A DNA stretch of 7,849 bases, taken from assembly GCA_011773795.1 (NCBI GenBank), contig WVWW01000195.1:31879-39727 (forward strand). Direction: 5' to 3'. A program made the translations under genes and the position numbers. The stretch comes from Acidobacteriota bacterium. GTDB lineage: Bacteria > Acidobacteriota > Polarisedimenticolia > Polarisedimenticolales > Polarisedimenticolaceae. Below the pieces are notes generated by a model. It did no database searches. It worked only from the letters and a program-made list of their open reading frames with translations, and had not been told where the DNA came from. Positions 1 to 6,149 of the stretch are shown here, in pieces. Each line of letters starts with the position of its first letter. Positions within the stretch are counted from its first letter, which is position 1.

Positions 1-30
1 GCGATCCGAGTGTCTCATGCCAAGACTTGA
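1..30 (+). CDS. Possible extreme 3' end of an upstream gene (plsX?)
   Basis: The first reading frame is open from the window edge to a TGA at 28-30 and would end in the residues AIRVSHAKT. The phosphate acyltransferase gene plsX very often lies directly before fabH, and PlsX proteins commonly end with a helix containing a similar A-I-R-x-A stretch, so this could be its tail. Nine residues cannot establish identity. The other two forward frames also stay open for a while, to stops at 44-46 and 63-65, so this call rests mainly on gene order. Confidence 0.2.
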   Translation, partial: AIRVSHAKT

Positions 31-95
31 CCCCACGTCTTCTTGATCCCGTAGCTAAGGTATGATCTTTTCCGCCGACAGCGATGGCCGAGTGC
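31..95 (+). promoter_or_regulatory. Leader of the fab cluster with a weak promoter candidate
   Basis: This stretch before fabH contains TATGAT at 61-66, a five-of-six match to a sigma70 -10 box. It would place a transcript start near 72 and give a leader of about 37 bases. No good -35 box sits 16-18 bases upstream: TTGATC at 43-48 is only 12 bases away and TTGACC at 27-32 is too far. A short dyad, AAGAC at 22-26 and GTCTT at 37-41 with ten bases between, lies just upstream. It could be an operator half-site pair or chance. The cluster may instead be read from a promoter further upstream. Confidence 0.22.
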
Positions 96-103
96 GGTGG
101 AGG
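96..103 (+). promoter_or_regulatory. Ribosome binding site of fabH
   Basis: GGTGGAGG ends five bases before the ATG at 109. It decides the start: the in-frame GTG at 97-99 lies inside this Shine-Dalgarno sequence and has no site of its own. Confidence 0.7.
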
Positions 104-108
104 CATCC

Positions 109-1092
109 ATGTCGATCAGTGCGATCTTGACCGGAACCGGTCGAAGTGTCCCCGAAAAGGTCCTGACCAACGCGGACCTCGAGAAGATCGTGGACACCTC
201 GGACGAGTGGATCACCACACGGACCGGGATCAAGGAACGGCGCATCGCTGCGGAGCACGAAACGCTCTCGACGTTTGCCTCGGAGGCCGGCCGCCAGGCA
301 CTCGAGGCGGCGGGCGTCGCCCCCGAGGACGTCGGCCTGCTCGTGCTGGCGACCGTCACACCGGACATGCCGATCCCGGCGACCGCGTGCAAGATCCAGG
401 AGGATCTCGGCTGTGTCAATGCCTGCGCCTTCGACCTGGCGGCGGGCTGCTCGGGGTTCATCTACGCCCAGTCGGTGGCCAAGCAGTTCCTGCTCAGCGG
501 CCGCTGCCAGCACGCGCTGGTCATCGGCGCCGAGTTGCTCAGCAAGTACGTCGACTGGACGGATCGTTCGACCTGCGTGATCTTCGCCGACGGCGCGGGA
601 GCGGTCCTGCTCTCCGCCGGTAGCCCGCCGCGCGGTGTGCTCGCTTCCGCGATGCACAGCGACGGCAGCATGGTCGACTTCATCAGCATGCCGGGCGGAG
701 GGACGCTGCACCCGCCGAGCCAAAAGATGATCGACGAACGGCTTCACTTCATCAAGATGAAGGGGAACGAAACCTTCAAGATGGCCGTGCGCAGCATCGA
801 CGAGGTCTGCCGCGAGGTGCTCGACCAGGCGGGCCTGACCCCGGCCGATGTGGATTGGTTCATCCCACACCAGGCCAACGAACGCATCATCTCCGCCGTG
901 GGCAAACGGCTGGGGATGAACGACGACCGCTGCTACATCAACATCGATCGCTACGGCAATACCTCCTCGGGGTCCATCCCGATCGCTCTCGACGAGGTTG
1001 TCCGCGAGGGCAAGATCAAGGAAGGCCAGATCGTCTTGATGGCGGCCTTCGGCGCCGGTTTGACCTGGGCGGCATCGGTGGCTCGCTGGTAA
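109..1092 (+). CDS. fabH: 3-oxoacyl-ACP synthase III (FabH, KASIII)
   Basis: FabH starts fatty acid chains in the cytoplasm by condensing a short acyl-CoA, usually acetyl-CoA, with malonyl-ACP to give a 3-oxoacyl-ACP. The 327-residue protein has the usual family length and thiolase fold motifs. The active-site Cys is residue 114 in DLAAGCSGF, the His is 254 in FIPHQAN, and the Asn is 284 in YGNTSSGS. The Cys-to-His and His-to-Asn spacings match E. coli FabH (112/244/274) to within ten residues. The ATG at 109 is chosen because GGTGGAGG lies just upstream and the preceding GTG at 97 overlaps that site. The stop overlaps the fabD start by one base (TAATG), so the two are probably translationally coupled. 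Its position at the head of fabD-fabG-acpP-fabF supports the primary initiating role rather than a secondary-metabolite KASIII. Primer preference, straight or branched, cannot be read from the sequence. Confidence 0.96.
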   Translation: MSISAILTGTGRSVPEKVLTNADLEKIVDTSDEWITTRTGIKERRIAAEHETLSTFASEAGRQALEAAGVAPEDVGLLVLATVTPDMPIPATACKIQEDLGCVNACAFDLAAGCSGFIYAQSVAKQFLLSGRCQHALVIGAELLSKYVDWTDRSTCVIFADGAGAVLLSAGSPPRGVLASAMHSDGSMVDFISMPGGGTLHPPSQKMIDERLHFIKMKGNETFKMAVRSIDEVCREVLDQAGLTPADVDWFIPHQANERIISAVGKRLGMNDDRCYINIDRYGNTSSGSIPIALDEVVREGKIKEGQIVLMAAFGAGLTWAASVARW

Positions 1093-2030
1093 TGAGAACG
1101 GCCTTCATTTTTCCGGGCCAGGGGGCACAGGCGCCCGGCATGGGGCGCGAGCTGGCGCGCACGGTCCCCAAGAGTCGCGAGGTTTTCGATGCCGCGGACC
1201 GGGCGCTGGCGTTCGACATCTCCGTCCTGTGCTTCGAGGGTTCGGCCGAGGAGCTGGCACTCACCGAGAACACCCAGCCGGCGATCCTGACGGTCAGCGT
1301 CGCCGCCTGGAGGGCGCTCGCCGAACGCGGGATCGAGCCTCAGGCGACGGCCGGTCACAGCCTCGGTGAGTACTCGGCGCACGTGGCGGCAGGGACGCTC
1401 CCGTTCGCGGATGCCGTGCGCGCGGTGCGTGCCCGCGGACGGTTCATGCAGGAAGCGGTGCCGGTGGGCGAGGGCGCGATGGCTGCCATCCTGGGACTCG
1501 ACCTGGACCGGGTGCGTGCCGTCTGTGCGGCGGTGGCCGACCACCAGGTCGTCGAGGCGGCCAACATCAACGCTCCGGGCCAGGTGGTGCTGGCGGGTCA
1601 CGCCGCCGCAGTCCAACGGGCCGTCGCGAGTTGTCGCGAGGCGGGCGCCCGGAAAGCCGTGGAGTTGGACGTCAGCGCCCCGTTCCACTCGTCGCTCATG
1701 GCACCGGCCGCCGAACGGCTCGCATCGATCCTGGAGGAAATCCCGTTTGCGGATCCCCGCGTGCCCGTCTACACGAACGTCGACGCCACGCCGGTCTGCG
1801 ATGGCGCCGCGGCGCGAAACGCCCTGGTGCGCCAGGTGGCGTCGCCCGTCCGCTGGCACGAGTTGATCGAACGGATGGCCGAGGACGGCTTCGATACGTT
1901 CATCGAGATCGGCCCGGGGAAGGTGCTCAGCGGGCTGGTCCGGCGAATCCGTCGCGAGCTGCGGACCGTCGCGGTCTCCGATCCGCAGGGGGTCCAAGCG
2001 GCTGCAGAGCTGTTGGGAGCAACCCCTTGA
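1092..2030 (+). CDS. fabD: Malonyl-CoA:ACP transacylase (FabD)
   Basis: FabD moves the malonyl group from CoA to the phosphopantetheine arm of AcpP and so supplies the extender unit for FabH and FabF. The 312-residue length is typical (E. coli 309). Near the N-terminus is FPGQGAQ (residues 7-13). The nucleophile is Ser90 in GHSLGEYSA, the substrate-binding Arg is 115 in RARGRFMQ, the catalytic His is 199 in SAPFHSSLM, and the oxyanion-related Gln is 248 in LVRQVASPVRW. These correspond to Ser92, Arg117, His201 and Gln250 of E. coli, all shifted by two. The ATG at 1092 shares its A with the fabH stop; a longer open frame begins upstream inside fabH but has no family similarity there. The gene ends in TTGA, where the TTG is the probable start of fabG. 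Confidence 0.96.
   Translation: MRTAFIFPGQGAQAPGMGRELARTVPKSREVFDAADRALAFDISVLCFEGSAEELALTENTQPAILTVSVAAWRALAERGIEPQATAGHSLGEYSAHVAAGTLPFADAVRAVRARGRFMQEAVPVGEGAMAAILGLDLDRVRAVCAAVADHQVVEAANINAPGQVVLAGHAAAVQRAVASCREAGARKAVELDVSAPFHSSLMAPAAERLASILEEIPFADPRVPVYTNVDATPVCDGAAARNALVRQVASPVRWHELIERMAEDGFDTFIEIGPGKVLSGLVRRIRRELRTVAVSDPQGVQAAAELLGATP
2015..2019 (+). promoter_or_regulatory. Ribosome binding site of fabG
   Basis: GGGAG inside the end of fabD lies seven bases before the TTG at 2027. This favours that TTG over the next in-frame TTG at 2039. Confidence 0.55.
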
Positions 2031-2773
2031 GCGAAGATTTGAACGGCAAGGTCGCCCTGGTCACGGGCGGCTCACGTGGGATCGGTGAGGGGATCGCACG
2101 ACACCTGTCTACACTCGGGGCGCACGTCGCGCTCACGGCCCGCACCATGGAGGCCGCGGAATCGGTCGCGGCGTCCATCCGTGAGGATGGGGGAGCGGCC
2201 ACGGCCGTAACCCTCGACGTTTCCGATCCGGCCTCGGTCGAGAGTTGTGTCGCCACGGTCCTCGAGGACCACGAACGCATCGACATCCTGGTCAACAACG
2301 CGGGGATCACGCGGGACAACCTCTTGCTCCGGATGAAACCCGACGACTGGGAGGCGGTCATCTCGACGAACCTGGACGGCACCTACCGCATGTGCCGCGC
2401 GGTCGTGCCGAAGATGGTCCGGGCGAAGGCCGGACGGATCGTCAACATCACCTCGGTCGTCGGGACGCTCGGGAATCCCGGCCAGGCAAACTACGCCGCG
2501 ACCAAGGCGGGGATCGAAGCGTTCTCGCGCAGCCTCGCCCGCGAGCTGGGTTCGCGCAATATCACGGTAAACTGCGTCGCCCCGGGGTTCATCGACACCG
2601 ACATGACCCGGGCTCTGGACGCAAAGCAACGCGATGCGCTACTGTCGCAAGTCCCACTGGGGCGGCTGGGCTCGCCGCAAGATGTGGCCGACGCGGTCGC
2701 CTTCTTGGTCGGGTCCGGTGCGACATACGTGACGGGCATCACGTTACACGTCAATGGTGGGATGCACATGTGA
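2027..2773 (+). CDS. fabG: 3-oxoacyl-ACP reductase (FabG)
   Basis: FabG is the NADPH-dependent reductase that turns 3-oxoacyl-ACP into (R)-3-hydroxyacyl-ACP, the first reduction of each elongation cycle. The 248-residue protein is a classical short-chain dehydrogenase. Cofactor motif TGGSRGIG spans residues 13-20, an acidic DVSD turn is at 64-67, and NNAG is at 90-93. The catalytic tetrad is Asn115, Ser143, Tyr156 and Lys160 (YAATK), with the same Ser-Tyr-Lys spacing as E. coli FabG (138/151/155). The C-terminal HVNGGMHM is also FabG-like. The start is taken as the TTG that overlaps the fabD stop (TTGA), because it has a GGGAG site and gives a normal N-terminus. A TTG at 2039 is the alternative. 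Short-chain dehydrogenases are diverse, but the position between fabD and acpP makes the fatty acid role firm. Confidence 0.95.
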   Translation: MSEDLNGKVALVTGGSRGIGEGIARHLSTLGAHVALTARTMEAAESVAASIREDGGAATAVTLDVSDPASVESCVATVLEDHERIDILVNNAGITRDNLLLRMKPDDWEAVISTNLDGTYRMCRAVVPKMVRAKAGRIVNITSVVGTLGNPGQANYAATKAGIEAFSRSLARELGSRNITVNCVAPGFIDTDMTRALDAKQRDALLSQVPLGRLGSPQDVADAVAFLVGSGATYVTGITLHVNGGMHM

Positions 2774-2810
2774 GGACCTCAATCGGGTCAACAGGCCCGG
2801 TCGAGTGTAC

Positions 2811-2815
2811 GGAGG
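2811..2815 (+). promoter_or_regulatory. Ribosome binding site of acpP
   Basis: A strong GGAGG lies nine bases before the acpP ATG, inside the 51-base gap after fabG. I see no convincing promoter in that gap. A strong site fits the high protein output usually needed for ACP. Confidence 0.7.
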
Positions 2816-2824
2816 ACACGACAG

Positions 2825-3061
2825 ATGGCTTCGGTCGAAGAAAAAGTCAAACACATCATCGTCGAGCAACTCGGCGTCGACGACGAGGAAGTCAAGCCAG
2901 AGGCGTCGTTCGTGGACGATCTCGGCGCCGATTCGTTGGATGTCGTCGAACTCGTGATGGCGCTCGAGGAAGAGTTCGGTCTCGAGATCAGCGACGAGGA
3001 CGCGGAAAAACTCGCGTCCGTTCAACAGGCCGTGGAATACATCCAGTCCAACGCAAAATAG
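2825..3061 (+). CDS. acpP: Acyl carrier protein (AcpP)
   Basis: This small acidic protein carries the growing acyl chain on a 4'-phosphopantetheine arm and shuttles it between the fatty acid synthesis enzymes. It is 78 residues long, the standard size. The attachment site is Ser37 in GADSLDVVELVMALEEEF, which sits at the start of helix II and closely matches other bacterial AcpP proteins. The C-terminal part (residues 53-73) has the usual DEDAEKL and VQQAVEYI helix. Lys is found mostly at the N-terminus and the C-terminal end, and Asp/Glu dominate the middle, as expected for the partner-binding surface. The gene sits between fabG and fabF, the classical order, which argues for the primary ACP and not a polyketide or specialised carrier protein. 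Confidence 0.97.
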   Translation: MASVEEKVKHIIVEQLGVDDEEVKPEASFVDDLGADSLDVVELVMALEEEFGLEISDEDAEKLASVQQAVEYIQSNAK

Positions 3062-3078
3062 ACCCTCAGGTACCCCTC

Positions 3079-4314
3079 ATGCGCCGACGCGTTGTCATCA
3101 CCGGCATCGGGTTGTTGACGCCGCTGGGCCTCGACCGTGAGAGCTCCTGGCAAGCATTGCTTGCCGGAAGAAGCGGCATCGGCCCCATCACCCGCTTCGA
3201 TGCGAGCGACTACAGTTGCCGCATCGCCGGTGAGGTGCGCGACTTCGACCCGCTTTCGGCGATGGACAAGAAAGACGTCCGTAAGACCGACCCGTTCACG
3301 CACTTCGCCGTTGCGGCGACCCGTGAGGCGCTGGCCGACTCGGGCTACGAGATCGACACGGCCAATGCCGAGCGGGTCGGTGTCTACATCGGTTCCGGTA
3401 TCGGCGGGCTGCAGTTGCTGGAGAAGCAACACGCGATCCTCAGCGAGCGTGGTCCGCGCCGGGTCTCGCCGTTTTTCATTCCTGGAATGATCCTGAACAT
3501 GGCCGCCGGGCAGGTCTCGATCCTGTTCGGGGCAAAGGGCCCGAACCTGGCCTGTGCGACGGCTTGCGCTACGGGCTCTCATGCCATCGGAGAGTCCGTT
3601 CGCCTGATCCAGGGCGGCTACGCCGATGCGATGATTGCCGGCGGTGCCGAGGCGGTGATCACCCCGCTCGCGGTGGCGGGGTTCTGCTCGATGAAGGCGC
3701 TCTCCACCCGCAACGACGAGCCCGAGAAGGCCAGCCGGCCGTTCGACGCCGGACGCGACGGTTTCGTCATGGGCGAGGGCGCCGGGATCCTGTTCCTCGA
3801 AGAGCGCGAGGCCGCGTTGGCGCGCGGCGCGAACGTCTATGCCGAGGTTGCCGGTTACGGGCTCAGCGGTGACGCGTTCCACATCTCGGCGCCTTCGGAG
3901 GACGGCGACGGGCCGATCCGCTCGATGAACCGTGCACTCGAAGATGCCGACATCGAACCGGGTGAGGTCGACTACATCAACGCGCACGGAACGTCCACCC
4001 CGGCGGGGGACCGGATCGAAATCATGGCGATCCACCAGGTCCTCGGTGCGCACGGCAAGGAAGTCGTCTGCTCGTCGACCAAGTCCATGACCGGGCATCT
4101 GCTGGGTGCCGCGGGAGGCCTCGAGACGGCGATCTCCGCGTTGGCCATCCGTGACGGCAAGGTGCCGCCCACGATCAACCATGACGACCCCGATCCCGAG
4201 TGTGCGATCGATTGCGCGCCGAACGAGGCCCGCTCGATGCCGGTCAACGTCGCGTTGAGTAATTCCTTCGGTTTCGGAGGCACCAACGCGACGATCGTGC
4301 TCAAGCGGCCCTAG
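3079..4314 (+). CDS. fabF: 3-oxoacyl-ACP synthase II (FabF, KASII)
   Basis: FabF elongates acyl-ACP by decarboxylative condensation with malonyl-ACP. The 411-residue protein has the family length. Key residues fall at exactly the E. coli FabF positions: nucleophile Cys163 in ATACATG, His303 in NAHGTSTPAGD, Lys335 and His340 in STKSMTGHLLGAAGG. The C-terminal gating loop GFGGTN begins at about residue 398. The N-terminal RRVVITGIGLLTPLG is typical. A second Cys lies four residues before the nucleophile (residue 159); this does not change the call. The start is the ATG at 3079, only 17 bases after acpP. Its Shine-Dalgarno match is weak (AGG at 3068-3070), so translation may depend on ribosomes leaving acpP. 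The open frame continues upstream through acpP and fabG in another phase and is not coding there. A FabB-type function cannot be fully excluded, but gene order and motifs favour FabF. Confidence 0.96.
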   Translation: MRRRVVITGIGLLTPLGLDRESSWQALLAGRSGIGPITRFDASDYSCRIAGEVRDFDPLSAMDKKDVRKTDPFTHFAVAATREALADSGYEIDTANAERVGVYIGSGIGGLQLLEKQHAILSERGPRRVSPFFIPGMILNMAAGQVSILFGAKGPNLACATACATGSHAIGESVRLIQGGYADAMIAGGAEAVITPLAVAGFCSMKALSTRNDEPEKASRPFDAGRDGFVMGEGAGILFLEEREAALARGANVYAEVAGYGLSGDAFHISAPSEDGDGPIRSMNRALEDADIEPGEVDYINAHGTSTPAGDRIEIMAIHQVLGAHGKEVVCSSTKSMTGHLLGAAGGLETAISALAIRDGKVPPTINHDDPDPECAIDCAPNEARSMPVNVALSNSFGFGGTNATIVLKRP

Positions 4315-4374
4315 CGTTCGCGTGCGGTCGTCGTCCCGAAGGCTCGCGGCCGAGACAATAGGGAAGCGAGAAAC

Positions 4375-5160
4375 ATGAAATACCTGGTTTGCATCAAGCA
4401 CGTCCCGGATACGGAGACGAAGGTCGCCGTTCATGCGGACGGCAACCGCCTCGATCCGCAGGCCGTGAACAAATGGGGCGCGTCGCCCTACGACGAGTAC
4501 GCCCTCGAGCAGGCGCTACGCTTCCGCGAGGCGGCGGGGGAGGGCGAGGTCGTCGCCGTCTGCGCCGGGCCGCAGGCCTGCCAAGCGACCTTGCGGACGA
4601 TGCTGGCAACGGGCGCGGACCGGGCGGTCCTCATCGAGCACGAGGCGCTGGAGTCCGCCGAGTCGCTGACCCGGGCCAAAGCGCTGGCCGCGGTCGTGGC
4701 CAAGGAACAGCCGGACATGGTGCTGCTCGGCAAGTACGGCGTCGGCACCGATGAGGGATCCACGGGCCCGATGCTCGCCGAGCTGCTGGAATGGCCTCAC
4801 GTCGCGGCGATCTCCTCGCTGGAGCTCGACGGGCCGGCATTCACCGCCGCACGTGCGGTGGAAGGCGCCGTGGAGATCCACGAGGGCTCGCTTCCCGCCG
4901 TGTTCACCTGCGAGAAAGGGCTCAACGAGCCGCGCCTGCCGTCCCTTCGCGGCATCATGCAATCCAAGAAGAAGCCGATCGAAACGCTGTCCCCCGGCGA
5001 TCTGGATCTCGACGATCCGTCGTCGACCGATCCGAAGCTGCGCTGGGACGCGTTCGCCCTGCCTCCGGCGAGGCCGGACGGGCGGATCATCGAGGGCGAC
5101 GCCGAGACGGCGGCCAAGCAGCTCGTGCGACTGCTTCACGAAGAAGCGAAGGTGCTGTGA
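4375..5160 (+). CDS. etfB: Electron transfer flavoprotein, beta subunit (EtfB)
   Basis: With EtfA this forms the soluble heterodimer that takes electrons from acyl-CoA and related dehydrogenases and passes them towards the quinone pool, or in some anaerobes takes part in electron bifurcation. The 261-residue protein has the family N-terminus (VCIKHVPDTETKV, from residue 5), the NKWGASPYDEYALEQAL segment (32-48), the nucleotide-binding GKYGVGTDEGSTGPMLAELL region (119-138), and the C-terminal family signature GLNEPRLPSLRGIM followed by SKKKP (182-201). The ATG at 4375 starts 60 bases after fabF; a modest GGGA at 4361-4364 is the nearest ribosome-binding match. The gap shows no clear promoter or T-rich terminator, so read-through from the fab cluster is likely. 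The stop shares one base with etfA (TGATG). The electron donor and any bifurcating ability cannot be judged from the sequence alone. Confidence 0.94.
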   Translation: MKYLVCIKHVPDTETKVAVHADGNRLDPQAVNKWGASPYDEYALEQALRFREAAGEGEVVAVCAGPQACQATLRTMLATGADRAVLIEHEALESAESLTRAKALAAVVAKEQPDMVLLGKYGVGTDEGSTGPMLAELLEWPHVAAISSLELDGPAFTAARAVEGAVEIHEGSLPAVFTCEKGLNEPRLPSLRGIMQSKKKPIETLSPGDLDLDDPSSTDPKLRWDAFALPPARPDGRIIEGDAETAAKQLVRLLHEEAKVL

Positions 5161-6149
5161 TGGGTACGATCCTCGTCTTTGCCGAATGTCGCGACGGCGC
5201 GTTCAAACGCTCGACCCATGAGGCGATCGGGGTCGCGCGGCGGATCGCGGACGGCTGCTCCGGCGGCGTCAGTGTCGTCGCGATCGGGGCAGGCGCAGCC
5301 GGCGCCGCTCCCGGGCTTGCGGCCTACGGCGCGGACCGCGTCCTGTGCTGTGCCGAGGAGGCGCTGGATTCGTACCAGGGCCAAGCCTATGCGGCGACGA
5401 TCGCGGCGGCCGCCGACAAGGAATCCGCGAGCCTCGTGCTGGCCCCGGCCAGCGCCATGGGGAAAGACGTCGCGGCACGACTGGCCGCGCGGCTGGATGC
5501 GGCCTCCGCGTGCGACCTCACGGCGATCGCATGGTCCCCGGAAGACGGCCTCAAGGGTGCGCGACCGGTCTATTCCGGCAAGGCCATCGTGTCCCTCTCC
5601 GTCGCCGGTTCGACGCGAACCGTCGCGACGCTGCGGCCCAACGTGTTCCCCGCGCCCGCTGCGGACGATTCGCGTGAGGCGGCCACCGAGACGATCGACT
5701 GCCCACTCGACAGGAGTGGCCTGCGCGTGCGCACGGTACGCGTCGAGACACCCGAGGAGCAGGAGCTGGACGTCGCCGAGGCCTCGATCGTGGTCTCCGG
5801 CGGGCGCGGCCTCAAGGAGGCGGCCAACTTCTCGCTCGTCCGTGATCTCGCTTCCGCGCTCGGCGCGGCCGTCGGGGCCTCGCGCGCGGTCGTCGACGAG
5901 GGTTGGATCCCGCACAAGCACCAGGTGGGACAGACCGGAAAGGTCGTATCGCCCCAGCTCTACATCGCCTGCGGCATCTCGGGAGCGATCCAGCACCTCG
6001 CGGGGATGTCCTCGTCGGGCACGATCGTGGCGATCAACAAGGACCCCGAAGCACCGATCTTCAAGGTCGCGACCTACGGGATCGTGGGCGATCTCTTCGA
6101 GGTGCTGCCGGCGCTGACGCAGGCCGTGAAGGATCACACCTCGTCGTAG
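5160..6149 (+). CDS. etfA: Electron transfer flavoprotein, alpha subunit (EtfA)
   Basis: EtfA carries the redox-active FAD of the ETF heterodimer. The 329-residue protein has a typical N-terminal domain (ILVFAECRDGAFKRST, residues 4-19) and a highly conserved C-terminal FAD domain. This contains SGGRGLKEAANF (213-224), GASR (239-242), QVGQTGKVVSPQLYIA (255-270), SGAIQHLAGM (274-283) with the flavin-contacting His279, and INKDPEAPIF (292-301). All the FAD-contact motifs I would expect are present, so the protein should bind FAD. The ATG at 5160 overlaps the etfB stop by one base, implying coupled translation and equal subunit supply. The 3' end overlaps the end of the convergent GAPDH-like gene by 16 bases (6134-6149), so no separate terminator can lie between the two stop codons. 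Confidence 0.95.
   Translation: MGTILVFAECRDGAFKRSTHEAIGVARRIADGCSGGVSVVAIGAGAAGAAPGLAAYGADRVLCCAEEALDSYQGQAYAATIAAAADKESASLVLAPASAMGKDVAARLAARLDAASACDLTAIAWSPEDGLKGARPVYSGKAIVSLSVAGSTRTVATLRPNVFPAPAADDSREAATETIDCPLDRSGLRVRTVRVETPEEQELDVAEASIVVSGGRGLKEAANFSLVRDLASALGAAVGASRAVVDEGWIPHKHQVGQTGKVVSPQLYIACGISGAIQHLAGMSSSGTIVAINKDPEAPIFKVATYGIVGDLFEVLPALTQAVKDHTSS

Noticed and set aside
97..108. A GTG start for fabH four codons upstream of the ATG
   Set aside because: The GTG lies inside the GGTGGAGG ribosome binding site that serves the ATG at 109.
55..870. A 271-codon - strand open frame across fabH
   Set aside because: No family motif and no ribosome binding site; explained by GC-rich codon use in fabH.
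951..1997. A 348-codon - strand open frame across fabD
   Set aside because: Low-complexity, arginine-rich translation without motifs; the fabD reading on the opposite strand is unambiguous.
2774..2824. A separate acpP promoter or hairpin in the fabG-acpP gap
   Set aside because: No paired -35/-10 boxes are visible, and the CGGG/CCCG stem near 2784-2799 is only four bases long.
4315..4374. A promoter or terminator between fabF and etfB
   Set aside because: GACAAT at 4354-4359 is only a four-of-six -10 match and the sequence 17 bases upstream (TCGTCC) is not a -35. CTCG-CGGC-CGAG is only a four-base stem and has no T-run.
3022..4434. A 470-codon - strand open frame across fabF
   Set aside because: It is a mirror of fabF codon bias (Arg/Asp/His/Gly-rich, no domain), while fabF on the + strand has every catalytic residue.
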